Assembly (NCBI GenBank): GCA_022072255.1
Contig: JAJVHZ010000014.1
Span: 19,323-83,322, forward strand
Reading direction: 5' to 3'
Length of the DNA: 64,000 bases
Source of the DNA: Gammaproteobacteria bacterium
Lineage (GTDB): Bacteria; Pseudomonadota; Gammaproteobacteria; JAJPIJ01
The notes under the pieces are model-generated. The model had not been told where the DNA came from, searched no databases, and saw only the letters and a list, made by a program, of their open reading frames with translations. This document shows, piece after piece, positions 49,096 through 58,042 of the stretch; the first letter of the stretch is position 1, and every line of letters starts with the position of its first letter. A program made the translations under genes and the position numbers.

Positions 49096-49110
49096 GAATG
49101 ATAATGATTC
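49096..49110 (-). promoter_or_regulatory. Fur-like box upstream of the feo operon
   Basis: GAATGATAATGATTC (on +), palindromic except for one base pair, matching the repeated NATWAT pattern of Fur boxes. On the minus strand it overlaps a plausible TATCAT -10 with TTACCG 16 bp upstream. Located 47 bp before the first feo ATG. Confidence 0.7.
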
Positions 49111-49189
49111 CCACTAATCCGGTAAATGGATGCGGATCAAATTCCTGCAATACTGCCTTGGGACGAACGCCGCGAGCGGCCCGGCGGGG

Positions 49190-50014
49190 TCAGCCCCGAA
49201 GGCGGTAGACAACGCCGCGGGGGCAGCGAACCATCTCGAATTCCTGGGAGTAGCTCGCCAGCGGCTCGGAGCCGCCGAGGAATAAATACCCTTTCGGTTT
49301 CAGTGTCTTGGCAATGCGGGCGAGGATGTCGCGCTTGTTGTCGTTGGAGAAATAGATGAGCACGTTCCGGCAGAAGACGACGTCGAAGGGCCCCAGCATG
49401 GAGAAGGCCTGCAGCAGGTTGCACTCGCGAAACTCCACCCGCGCCTTCAACTCCTCCCGGACGCGCAGCTTGGCGCCGTCCCGCGTGAAGAACCGGCTCC
49501 GACGCTCGGCGGAAAGCCCGCGGTTGATCTCCAGCTCGTCGTAGACGCCCTCGCGCGCCTGCCTGAGCACGCTGGGCGCGATGTCCGTGCCGAGTATCTG
49601 GACTCCGGCGCTGAGCGTGCCGGGTCGCGCCTGCTGGTACTCGCTCACCGTCATGCTGACGGAATAGGCCTCCTGGCCCGAGGAGGAGGCCGCCGACCAG
49701 ATGCGTACGGGCAGCCCGCGCGGCCCGCCGATCTCGGGAAAGATCGTGTCCTTCAGGATCTCGAAGGGATACTCGTCCCGGAACCACAGCGTCTCGTTCG
49801 TGGTCATGGCGTCGATGACCCGTACCTTGAGGCTCGCCGAGGAGCTGCGATCGAGCAAGTTCAGCAGGGCGCCGAGCGTGGGCGCGTTTACCTCCTCCAT
49901 GATGCGGCTCAGGCGGCTGCGTATCAGATAGCCCTTGTTCGCGCCGAGCGTGATGCCGCTGGCGGACTCGAGGTACCTGCAAAAGCGCTCGTAGTCCTCG
50001 GTGGAGATATCCAT
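49190..50014 (-). CDS. cheR: Chemotaxis protein methyltransferase CheR
   Basis: Transfers methyl from SAM to glutamates of chemoreceptors; 274 residues. Start MDISTEDYERFCRYLE at 50014. SAM-binding motif RIWSAASSSGQEAYS; conserved TTNETLWFRDEYPFE and FDVVFCRNVLIYF. Downstream of cheV (126 bp). It may also serve the PilJ-like receptor of the 31-41 kb operon, which has no cheR. Confidence 0.96.
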   Translation of the reverse strand: MDISTEDYERFCRYLESASGITLGANKGYLIRSRLSRIMEEVNAPTLGALLNLLDRSSSASLKVRVIDAMTTNETLWFRDEYPFEILKDTIFPEIGGPRGLPVRIWSAASSSGQEAYSVSMTVSEYQQARPGTLSAGVQILGTDIAPSVLRQAREGVYDELEINRGLSAERRSRFFTRDGAKLRVREELKARVEFRECNLLQAFSMLGPFDVVFCRNVLIYFSNDNKRDILARIAKTLKPKGYLFLGGSEPLASYSQEFEMVRCPRGVVYRLRG

Positions 50015-50140
50015 CCGGGTGCTTCCGATCGCGCTTGCGGCTGTCTGTATCGCCAAGGATTCCCCCTTCTGCCTGTCAGCCCGGCGGCGCCTGTTCGTGG
50101 ACTGCGCGCGCACCGGCCGCCGCCAACACCCCCTGGCGGA

Positions 50141-51091
50141 TCACGCCGTGCGTCTGGCTCGGAGCTCCTTGAGTCGCTCGAGCACCATCTTGGCCAGGTC
50201 GTCCGGGTCGAACTTCGCGCACAGGCGATCGGCCTTCACGCGCTTGGCCATCGACTCGTTGAAGGTGCCGCTCAGCGAGGTGTGCAGGCAAATATAGAGG
50301 TTCTGCAGCTGCGGGTGGCTCTTGATGTTGGTGGCGAGCGTGTAGCCGTCCATCTCGGGCATCTCCACGTCGGAGATCACCATCGCGATCTTCTGATCGA
50401 CGGGGCGGTCGTCCTTGGCGCACTCCTCCAGGAGCATCTCCCAGGCGATGCGACCGTTCTCGGCGACCGTGTAGGGCACGCCGGTCTGGTCCAGCACGCG
50501 GGTGATCTGCTTGCGGGCCATCGCCGAATCGTCGGCAACGAAGATCCGCAGGGCGGCCTCGCCCACCGACGCGTCCGCCACCGCCTCGGAGACCTCGCGC
50601 GAGACTTCGACCTTCAGGCCTATGACCTCGCTCAGCACCTTTTCGACATCGATGATCTCGACCAGCTCGCTGTCGACCTGGGTGACCGCCGTGAGGTAGT
50701 TTCCGTGGCCGATCCCGGTCGGCGGCGGCTTCACTTCCTCCCAGTTCTTGTTGACGATGCGATCGACGCTGCCGACCAGGAAGCCCAGGACCTGACGGTT
50801 GTATTCGGCGACGACGACGAAATTGTCCTGTGCGTTATGCAGCGGGCGGCGGCCGATCGCAGCGCTCAGGTCCATCACGGTGATCGTCTGTCCGCGCATG
50901 TTCGCGATCCCGGTCACCACGGGGCTCGAATGCGGCATGCGGGTCAGCGGCGGGCACTTGATCACCTCGCGCACCTTGAAGACGTTGATCCCGAAGCGCT
51001 GCTTGTTCCCCAGCTTGAACAGCAGCAACTCGAACTTGTTGCGGCCGACCAGTTGCGTCAGACGATTGACGCCGTCCATCACGCTTGCCAT
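50141..51091 (-). CDS. cheV: Chemotaxis protein CheV
   Basis: CheW domain (~15-165: LFKLGNKQRFGINVFKVREV) fused to a receiver (~180-305) with VADDSAMARKQ, phospho-Asp in ISDVEMPEMDGYT and Lys in KFDPDDL. Adaptor tuned by CheA phosphorylation; 316 residues. Divergent from flgA. A sigma-28-type promoter lies at 51153-51180. Confidence 0.97.
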   Translation of the reverse strand: MASVMDGVNRLTQLVGRNKFELLLFKLGNKQRFGINVFKVREVIKCPPLTRMPHSSPVVTGIANMRGQTITVMDLSAAIGRRPLHNAQDNFVVVAEYNRQVLGFLVGSVDRIVNKNWEEVKPPPTGIGHGNYLTAVTQVDSELVEIIDVEKVLSEVIGLKVEVSREVSEAVADASVGEAALRIFVADDSAMARKQITRVLDQTGVPYTVAENGRIAWEMLLEECAKDDRPVDQKIAMVISDVEMPEMDGYTLATNIKSHPQLQNLYICLHTSLSGTFNESMAKRVKADRLCAKFDPDDLAKMVLERLKELRARRTA

Positions 51092-51152
51092 GTAGGAATT
51101 CCCCCTTCATTGCCCGCCGCCCGTTCAGCACGGATCACGACTGCCTCGCGCT

Positions 51153-51180
51153 TTATCGACGGACGGCCGGGAAAGCTTTA
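51153..51180 (-). promoter_or_regulatory. Sigma-28 (FliA) promoter candidate for cheV
   Basis: Minus strand TAAAGCTT (51180-51173), then GTCGATAA (51160-51153) after 12 bp; consensus TAAAGTTT-N11-GCCGATAA, so one base longer spacing. About 60 bp before the cheV ATG. Confidence 0.6.
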
Positions 51181-51205
51181 GGCGCCGGACTTTCCGCGCC
51201 GGCCA

Positions 51206-51221
51206 AGGCACGCAACTTGCT
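51206..51221 (+). promoter_or_regulatory. Sigma-54 (RpoN) promoter for flgA
   Basis: AGGCACG-CAAC-TTGCT: -24 GG at 51207-51208 and -12 GC at 51219-51220, correct spacing, near-consensus TGGCACR-N4-TTGCW. Predicted start about 51232, only two bases before the flgA ATG. Confidence 0.75.
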
Positions 51222-51233
51222 TTTTCCACGGCC

Positions 51234-51968
51234 ATGAGAGTCCACCGGTCCCCGCTTCGATCCCGCCTCGGCGCGCTGCTGGCGGTTGCAGTTTTCCTGC
51301 CGAAACCGGCCCTCGCCCAGCAGCAGGCCGTACAGCCGCTCGAGTCGGTCAGCGCGGCGGCGCAGGCGGCCGCCGAGCAGTCGCTGCTGGCGGGGAACGA
51401 CGCGGCGAGCGGGGCATCGGTCGTCGTCGGCCAGCTCGACCCGCGCCTGCGGCTGCCGGCCTGCGACACGCCGCTCGAGGGCTTCGTGCCGGGCAGCATG
51501 CAGGGCCGCACCAACGTGACCGTCGGTGTGCGCTGCACCGGGGCGACGCCGTGGACGGTCTACGTTCCGGTCCGCGTCTCGGCGCCGCGGCCGGTCGTCG
51601 TCCTGACCCGCCCGGTGCCACGCGGCGCGCCACTTACCGCCCAGGACATCGATGTCGAATTGCGCGAGGTGGGCGGTCTCGGTTCCGGGTATTTCGAGGA
51701 CCCGGCCGCCGTGCTGGGCAAGGTCCTGACCCGCCCCGGGTCACCAGGCCAGGTCGTGGTGCCGACCCTGGTCGCGGGCGCCGTCGCCGTGAAGCGCGGA
51801 CAACAGGTGACGCTGACCGCCAACAGCGGCGGCATCCTGGTGCGCATGGAGGGCACTGCCCTGGCCGACGGCAGCATCGGTGACCGATTGAAAGTCAAGA
51901 ACAATTCCTCTGCCCGCGTGATCGAAGGCACGGTGCTCTCGGACGGTTCCGTGGAGATCGGGTTGTGA
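51234..51968 (+). CDS. flgA: Flagellar P-ring assembly chaperone FlgA
   Basis: Periplasmic chaperone for FlgI; 244 residues. Signal peptide MRVHRSPLRSRLGALLAVAV to ALA (about residue 28). The C-terminal SAF/beta-clip domain (PVPRGAPLTAQDIDVE, then the ANSGGILVRMEGTALADGSI region) is typical. Start ATG 51234, almost on the predicted sigma-54 start site, implying a near-leaderless transcript. Followed by flgM with its own promoter. Confidence 0.92.
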   Translation: MRVHRSPLRSRLGALLAVAVFLPKPALAQQQAVQPLESVSAAAQAAAEQSLLAGNDAASGASVVVGQLDPRLRLPACDTPLEGFVPGSMQGRTNVTVGVRCTGATPWTVYVPVRVSAPRPVVVLTRPVPRGAPLTAQDIDVELREVGGLGSGYFEDPAAVLGKVLTRPGSPGQVVVPTLVAGAVAVKRGQQVTLTANSGGILVRMEGTALADGSIGDRLKVKNNSSARVIEGTVLSDGSVEIGL

Positions 51969-51995
51969 TTGAATGGCGGTTCCTCGAGGGCAGCC

Positions 51996-52022
51996 TAAAG
52001 TTCGAGGGCAGATTGCCGCTAC
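51996..52022 (+). promoter_or_regulatory. Sigma-28 (FliA) promoter for flgM
   Basis: TAAAGTTC-N11-GCCGCTAC, exact spacing, two mismatches in the -10 and one in the -35. 32 bp before the flgM ATG; flgM is a typical sigma-28 target. Confidence 0.75.
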
Positions 52023-52053
52023 CCCGGATGAACAGAAATTGGAGTAAGAGACC

Positions 52054-52380
52054 ATGGTGACAGAGGTCAAAGGTACAACGAGCGGAGTAGTCGGCCCGAC
52101 CACCCAGCGCCCCGCCACGGCGGAGGTCGCGGGTATCGTCGCACCGGGCAAGCCGGGGGCGGTCAGCGGCGAGAACGTCTCGCTGACCAGGACCGCTGCC
52201 GAGATGCGCGATCTCGAACGGGCCGTGCACAGCGCCCCGGACGTGGACATCGAACGCGTCAACCGGTTGCGCCAGGCGATTGCCGAAGGCAACTACCAGG
52301 TCGACGACGAGAGGCTCGCGCAGAATCTCCTGCGCCACGAGATGATGATGATCTCCGGTGGCGAGGTGGGCAAGAAATGA
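52054..52380 (+). CDS. flgM: Anti-sigma-28 factor FlgM
   Basis: 108 residues; disordered N-terminus rich in T/G/V and a C-terminal helical sigma-binding part (LRQAIAEGNYQVDDERLAQN). Holds FliA inactive until it is exported through the finished hook. GGAG ribosome site; ATGA overlap with flgN. Confidence 0.92.
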   Translation: MVTEVKGTTSGVVGPTTQRPATAEVAGIVAPGKPGAVSGENVSLTRTAAEMRDLERAVHSAPDVDIERVNRLRQAIAEGNYQVDDERLAQNLLRHEMMMISGGEVGKK

Positions 52381-52841
52381 AGCCGGCCCAGCAGCGCCTG
52401 CTCGAGATCACCGCCGCCCATATCCGCCTGCTGACAGAGCTCGATCAGGTCCTGCAGGGGGAGACCGGGGCGCTTGGCAGCCGCAACCTCAACGACCTGC
52501 AGGCGGCGACGGATCGCAAGAACGATCTGCTGGGACAGTTGGAAGGCATGGGCAAGGAATTCACCCGCCTGTGCGAGGAGGCCGGCGTTCAGCCGAACCG
52601 CGACGGGCTCCTCGGCGCCGAGGTCACCTCGGTCATGGCGGATGCGTGGTCGCGCATGTGCCGGCTGCTGGAACGCTGCGAGGAGCGCAATCGCATCAAC
52701 GGCGTGACCATCAACGCCAGCCGCAATTTCGCCGAGAACCTGCTGGCCCTGCTGCAAGGCGGCCAGGGGCGCGCGAAGACCTACGGGCGCACCGGCAACG
52801 TATTTCGGGACGGTCAGGCCAAGGCACTGGGCAGCGTCTGA
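52377..52841 (+). CDS. flgN: Flagellar export chaperone FlgN
   Basis: 154-residue helical protein; FlgN family pattern (LLTELDQVLQGETGALGSRN; TDRKNDLLGQLE; NRINGVTINASRNFAENLLA). Chaperone of the hook-filament junction proteins FlgK/FlgL. Coupled to flgM by a 4-bp overlap. Confidence 0.9.
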   Translation: MKPAQQRLLEITAAHIRLLTELDQVLQGETGALGSRNLNDLQAATDRKNDLLGQLEGMGKEFTRLCEEAGVQPNRDGLLGAEVTSVMADAWSRMCRLLERCEERNRINGVTINASRNFAENLLALLQGGQGRAKTYGRTGNVFRDGQAKALGSV

Positions 52842-52875
52842 TACTCCGGGCGCTGCACGACAGAGGAATGTCACC

Positions 52876-53655
52876 GTGGCGTTGTGGCCATTCTCCAAAT
52901 CCCCGGCGGCGCCTGCCCGCCGCGAAGAGCGCGAACCCGTCACCAACCTGAGCAACCCGGACGCGATTACCCGTCCGGAGCAGATCGCCCGCGTCCTCGA
53001 GCAGCTCTACGAACAGCGCTGCCTGCTCGGCGTGAGCGTGGACGGCACCGACGACTACTACACCAGCGCGGTCATAGAGGTGGTTCGCAATCAGAGCTAC
53101 CTCGTCATCGACGAGCTCACGCCGCGCGCCGTCAACAAGTTCATCCATCCCCAGCGCGGGCTGACCGTGCGCGCCCGCATGAACAACGTGACCATCCGTT
53201 TCGAGACGGAGGTGAGCGCCGTGGGCGAGGAAGCGGGCCTGCCCTACTACCAGCTCCGGTTCCCGGCGGTGCTCGACTACATCCAGCGCCGCGAACACTA
53301 CCGCGCCGGCGTGCCGATGGAGAAGCAGATACCCGTGCAGCTCGCGATGCCGAGCGGCACGCTGTACACGGCCGAATTGCGGGACATCTCGATGGGCGGA
53401 ATGAGCGCCCGCCTGCGCGGCGCGACGCCCGCCGAATTCGCCACCGGCAGCGAGATCCAGCATCTGGTCATCACCCTGCCCTCCGGCGCGCGCATCCACG
53501 GCAGCGGTGTCATCTGCTATGCCGACGTGGTACAGGCCTCGCGCATCGCACGCTGCGGCGTGCGCTTCACGCACGTCGACCGCAGCGACCAGCACGTCCT
53601 CGAGCAGTTCATCGCCCAGCTCGATCGCGAGTTGAAACGCAAGCGGCTCGCCTGA
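52876..53655 (+). CDS. Flagellar brake protein, YcgR/PilZ type
   Basis: 259 residues, GTG start (AGAGGA upstream). YcgR-N domain about 30-125, PilZ domain about 130-245 with the c-di-GMP motif RREHYRAGV (RxxxR) and DISMGGMSA (DxSxxG). Binds c-di-GMP and slows the motor. 34 bp after flgN, so part of the same flagellar group. Confidence 0.93.
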   Translation: MALWPFSKSPAAPARREEREPVTNLSNPDAITRPEQIARVLEQLYEQRCLLGVSVDGTDDYYTSAVIEVVRNQSYLVIDELTPRAVNKFIHPQRGLTVRARMNNVTIRFETEVSAVGEEAGLPYYQLRFPAVLDYIQRREHYRAGVPMEKQIPVQLAMPSGTLYTAELRDISMGGMSARLRGATPAEFATGSEIQHLVITLPSGARIHGSGVICYADVVQASRIARCGVRFTHVDRSDQHVLEQFIAQLDRELKRKRLA

Positions 53656-53783
53656 GCCGTGCGCGGTGGGCGTGCGCCGCGGTTCGCGCACATTGCGAAC
53701 CAGGCGGCGGTTCGGGCCTTGGTTGCGGGCAGTCCATATTGGCGCGGCGGGCCCGGGCGGGTAAACTACGCGCCTCCTGACGT

Positions 53784-53859
<76 letters not shown>

Positions 53860-54079
53860 CTCCTTCACCTCAGCCACACGAATACTCACCGGGCGCTCCC
53901 GCGGTGGCGTTGGCTCGCGGGCGCGCGCACTCTACGCACGGCGCGGCCGGCAATGCGCGCATGCGGGCCGCGGCGCAGGTATCAATGCCCGGATGCAAGC
54001 ACTCCCGCGGACCGACGAGGTTCACGACGCGCGCGTCGCATCTGCGCACTCGGCCCCCGATGGGCACGGCGCCTTTGCG

Positions 54080-56443
54080 CTAGTGTCGCGCGAGCTCGAG
54101 CCAGGTGGAGATCACCGCATCGGGATTCAGCGAGAGGCTGGTGATGCCCTGCTCCATCAGCCAGCGGGCGAAGTCGGGATGATCCGAGGGACCCTGTCCG
54201 CAGATGCCGATGTATTTGCCCTGCTGCAGGCAGCACGAGATGGCGCGCGCGACCAGCGCCTTCACCGCCGGGTCGCGCTCGTCGAAGGTGTCGGCGACCA
54301 GGTTCGAATCGCGATCCAGGCCGAGCGTGAGCTGCGTGAGATCGTTGGAGCCGATCGAGAAGCCGTCGAAGTATCGCAGGAACTCGTCGGCCAGGACGGC
54401 GTTCGACGGAACCTCGCACATCATGATGAGCTTCAGCCCCTTCTCGCCGCGCTTCAGGCCGTTGGCGGCGAGCAGTGCGACAACCGCCTCGGCCTGCCCG
54501 AGCGTACGCACCATCGGCACCATGACCCAGACGTTGTCCAGGCCCATTTCCTCGCGCACGCGCTTCAGCGCCTGGCACTCCATCTCGAAGCAGGGGCGAA
54601 ACGAGGACGCTACGTAACGGGCCGCGCCACGGAACCCGAGCATGGGGTTCTCCTCGTCGGGCTCGTAGCGATCGCCGCCCAGGAGGTTCGCGTATTCGTT
54701 CGACTTGAAATCCGACAGCCGGACGATGACGGGCAGGGGCGCGAATGCCGCCGCGATGCTCGCGATGCCCTCGGTCAGGCGCGCGACGTAGAACTCCCGC
54801 GGCCCCGCGTACCCGGCCATCTTCGCGCGGATCTTCGCCTGCAGATCGGCGGGCAACCGATCGAACTCGAGCAGCGCCTGCGGATGCACGCCGATGGCAT
54901 TGCTGATGATGAACTCCAGGCGCGCCAGGCCGACGCCGGCGCTCGGCAGCGCCGCGAAGTGGAAGGCGCGCTCCGGATTACCGACATTCACCATGATCTT
55001 CACCGGCAGCTCGGGCATGCGATCCAGATCCAGGCGCGTGACCTCGAACGGCACGTTGCCGCGATACACGTGGCCCGCGTCCCCCTCGGCGCAGGACACC
55101 GTCAGCGTCTCGCCGTCGCGTATCACCTCGGTGGCGTCGCCGCAGCCGACGACGGCCGGCACGCCCAGCTCGCGGGCAATGATGGCGGCGTGGCAGGTGC
55201 GGCCACCGCGATTCGTGACGATGGCCGAGGCACGCTTCATGATCGGCTCCCAGTCCGGATCGGTCATGTCGGCCACCAGCACGTCGCCCGGCTGCACGCG
55301 GTCCATGTCGGCGATCGAGCGTACGATGCGCGCCGGACCGGTGCCGATGCGGCTGCCGATGCTGCGCCCGGTGGCCAGGACCTCGCCGGTGCCCTTCAGA
55401 TGGTATCGCTCCAGCGTGCGTGCGCGGCGGCTCTGCACGGTCTCCGGGCGCGCCTGCACCAGGTAGAGCCTGCCATCGATGCCGTCCTTGGCCCACTCGA
55501 TGTCCATGGGCCGCTCGTAGTGACGCTCGACGGCGACCGCGTATCTCGCCAGCTCGGTCACATCCGCATCGTCGATGCAGAAGCGCCGCTGCAGATCCTC
55601 GGGCACGGATTCGGTGTTCACACGCGCGCCATCGCCCGTCCCGTAGACCATGCGCAGCAGCTTGGTGCCGAGGTTGCGGCGCAGGATGGAAGGTCGCCCC
55701 GCGGCGAGCGCAGGCTTGTAGACGTAGAACTCGTCCGGGTTGACGGCACCCTGCACCACCGTCTCGCCCAGACCGTAGTTCGCGGTGATGAAGACCGCGT
55801 CGCGGAATCCCGATTCGGTGTCGAGCGTGAACATCACGCCGCTGGCGGCGAGATCGCTGCGGATCATCCGCTGCACCCCGGCGGACAGCGCGACCTCGCG
55901 ATGCGCGAACCCCTGGTGCACGCGGTAGGCGATCGCGCGATCGTTGTAGAGCGAGGCGAACACGTGCTTGACCGCCTGCTTGACGGCGTCCAGCCCGCGC
56001 ACGTTGAGCAGCGTCTCCTGCTGCCCGGCGAAGGAGGCCTCGGGCAGATCCTCGGCGGTCGCAGAGGAACGCACCGCGACCGAGAGCTCCGGACCCGCGT
56101 GGTTCTCCATGGCGCGGTAGGCGTCTTCGATCGCGCACTCGAGCCCGGGGGGAAACGCCGCTGCCGCCACCCAACCGCGGATCTCGCGGCCGGCTGCCGT
56201 GAGTTGCGCGATGTCATCGACGTCGAGATGATCCAGGCGCGCGTGGATACGCTCGGTGAGTCCGTTCGCGGCGAGAAGCTCGCGGAACCCGTCCGCCGTC
56301 GTGGCGTAGCCCTCGGGCACCAGCACGCCGGATTCCGAGAGGCCGCGGATCATCTCGCCCAGCGAGGCATTCTTGCCGCCGACCCGCGCCGTGTCGTGCA
56401 TACCGAGCTGATTCAGCGGAATCGTGTAGTCGTTGCCGGACAT
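54080..56443 (-). CDS. ppsA: Phosphoenolpyruvate synthase
   Basis: ATP + pyruvate to PEP, gluconeogenesis; 787 residues, full length. N-terminal ATP-grasp-like domain ([20 protein letters not shown]), phospho-His in [15 protein letters not shown]-terminal TIM barrel with [17 protein letters not shown]. Divergent from the PPS regulatory protein gene (60 bp), which controls it. Confidence 0.97.
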   Translation of the reverse strand: MSGNDYTIPLNQLGMHDTARVGGKNASLGEMIRGLSESGVLVPEGYATTADGFRELLAANGLTERIHARLDHLDVDDIAQLTAAGREIRGWVAAAAFPPGLECAIEDAYRAMENHAGPELSVAVRSSATAEDLPEASFAGQQETLLNVRGLDAVKQAVKHVFASLYNDRAIAYRVHQGFAHREVALSAGVQRMIRSDLAASGVMFTLDTESGFRDAVFITANYGLGETVVQGAVNPDEFYVYKPALAAGRPSILRRNLGTKLLRMVYGTGDGARVNTESVPEDLQRRFCIDDADVTELARYAVAVERHYERPMDIEWAKDGIDGRLYLVQARPETVQSRRARTLERYHLKGTGEVLATGRSIGSRIGTGPARIVRSIADMDRVQPGDVLVADMTDPDWEPIMKRASAIVTNRGGRTCHAAIIARELGVPAVVGCGDATEVIRDGETLTVSCAEGDAGHVYRGNVPFEVTRLDLDRMPELPVKIMVNVGNPERAFHFAALPSAGVGLARLEFIISNAIGVHPQALLEFDRLPADLQAKIRAKMAGYAGPREFYVARLTEGIASIAAAFAPLPVIVRLSDFKSNEYANLLGGDRYEPDEENPMLGFRGAARYVASSFRPCFEMECQALKRVREEMGLDNVWVMVPMVRTLGQAEAVVALLAANGLKRGEKGLKLIMMCEVPSNAVLADEFLRYFDGFSIGSNDLTQLTLGLDRDSNLVADTFDERDPAVKALVARAISCCLQQGKYIGICGQGPSDHPDFARWLMEQGITSLSLNPDAVISTWLELARH

Positions 56444-56503
56444 GCGTGTACCCCTGCTTGTTGGCTAGTGCATTCGACCGCGGACTGGAGGATATTAGGA
56501 ATC

Positions 56504-57316
56504 ATGAGGCGCCGCGTGTTTTTCGTATCGGATCGAACCGGGATCACCGCCGAGAATCTCGGCGAGACCCTGCTCACCCAGTTTCCCGATTTCGAGTTTA
56601 CACGCACCCGCCGTCCTTTCATCGATTCCGAGGCCAAGGCGCACGGCATCGTGGCGCAGATCGACCAGGCCGCCGCCGAGGACGGCGCGCCGCCGCTGGT
56701 GTTCAGCACGCTCACCGATCCGGATTGCCAGGACATCATCGCCGCCAGTCGCGGCAGCGTCTTCGAGCTGTTCGGGACCTTCATCGGTCCGATGGAGCAG
56801 ACCCTCAAGGCGCATTCCACGCACAAGGCCGGCCGCATGCACGGGATCAGCGACCAGCGCAGCTACGAGCGGCGCATACAGGCCTTGAATTTTACGCTGG
56901 ATCACGACGACGGTCAGCGCGTGCAGGGACTGGAGGCGGCCGACGTCGTGTTGATGGGCGTATCGCGCTGCGGCAAGACACCCACGAGTCTGTATCTGGC
57001 GATGCAATTCAATCTGCGGGCGGCGAACTACCCGCTCACCGACGATGACCTCGACGCCACGCAGTTGCCGGCCGTGCTGCGGCCATGCCGCGAGAAGCTC
57101 TTCGGCCTGACCATACAGCCCGAGCGGCTCGCACGCATCCGGGAGGAGCGGCGCCCCGACAGCCGCTATGCCAGCGTGCAGCAGTGCCGATCCGAGGTCG
57201 CGCGCGCCGAATCACTGATGCGCGCCACCGCCATACCGTTTCTCGACACCACCACCATCTCCATCGAGGAGATCGCGACGACCGTGGTGCAGCTGTTCCG
57301 CCCGACGCACGACTAG
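56504..57316 (+). CDS. ppsR: PEP synthase regulatory protein (bifunctional kinase/pyrophosphorylase)
   Basis: 270 residues, DUF299 family. Start MRRRVFFVSDRTGITAEN at 56504; P-loop MGVSRCGKTPTSLYLA. ADP-dependent kinase that inactivates PpsA and Pi-dependent pyrophosphorylase that restores it. Divergent from ppsA. A much longer frame upstream is antisense to ppsA and not real. Confidence 0.96.
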   Translation: MRRRVFFVSDRTGITAENLGETLLTQFPDFEFTRTRRPFIDSEAKAHGIVAQIDQAAAEDGAPPLVFSTLTDPDCQDIIAASRGSVFELFGTFIGPMEQTLKAHSTHKAGRMHGISDQRSYERRIQALNFTLDHDDGQRVQGLEAADVVLMGVSRCGKTPTSLYLAMQFNLRAANYPLTDDDLDATQLPAVLRPCREKLFGLTIQPERLARIREERRPDSRYASVQQCRSEVARAESLMRATAIPFLDTTTISIEEIATTVVQLFRPTHD

Positions 57317-57386
57317 CCCGCGCCGCGCGTCTATGCACGCCCCCGTTGGCCAACCAGCGTGCGGCGGCACGGGCTGCCGGCGTGAG

Positions 57387-57896
57387 TCACCCGCCGAGCT
57401 GTTTCAGCATCGTCGCCGCATCGCTGACCTCGTACTTGCCGGGACCTTCGATGTTGAGGCGCATGACGACGCCATCCTCCACCAGCATCGAGAAGCGCTG
57501 GCAGCGCACCCCGAACCCCTGGACGACGAGGTCCAGCTCGAGGCCGAGCTTGCGGGTGTAATCGGCGCTGCCGTCGGCCATCATGCGGACCTTGCCGCCG
57601 GCCTTCTGATCCTTGCCCCACGCACCCATCACGAACGGGTCGTTGACCGACATGCACCAGATCTCGTCCACACCCTTGGCCTTCAGGGCGCCGTAACCCG
57701 CGACGTAGCCCGGCGCGTGCTGCGCCGAGCAGGTGGGCGTGAACGCGCCCGGCAGCCCGAATATCACGATGCGCTTGCCCTTGATCAGATCCTGCACCTT
57801 GAAGGTGTTGGGCCCGACGCTGCAGCCCTCGGTCGCGACCTCGAGGTACTCGCTCAGCGTGCCATCCGGCAGCCGATCGCCGATTTTGATGGTCAT
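57387..57896 (-). CDS. Peroxiredoxin (Prx5-type)
   Basis: Thiol peroxidase, 169 residues: GLPGAFTPTCSAQHAPGYV with the peroxidatic Cys; later VRCQRFSMLVEDG. Glutaredoxin/glutathione-linked type without a fused Grx domain. Of two adjacent ATGs the second (57896) is better spaced from GGAGG. Confidence 0.95.
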   Translation of the reverse strand: MTIKIGDRLPDGTLSEYLEVATEGCSVGPNTFKVQDLIKGKRIVIFGLPGAFTPTCSAQHAPGYVAGYGALKAKGVDEIWCMSVNDPFVMGAWGKDQKAGGKVRMMADGSADYTRKLGLELDLVVQGFGVRCQRFSMLVEDGVVMRLNIEGPGKYEVSDAATMLKQLGG

Positions 57897-58042
57897 CATT
57901 GCCTCCAAGTGTTCTTGTGGTTGGGTATGGAGGCGCAAGCTTACTACCGCTGCGGGCGGTTCGCGATACCGCTGGCGCGCCGTGAATGATGAGCGGCGAG
58001 GATGCGCCGCCTGCAGCGCATCACCACGAGCCAGCGTCGGGG

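Noticed and set aside
53993..56503. Long rightward frame preceding ppsR
   Set aside because: It is antisense to ppsA; ppsR begins at the ATG 56504 with its own ribosome site.
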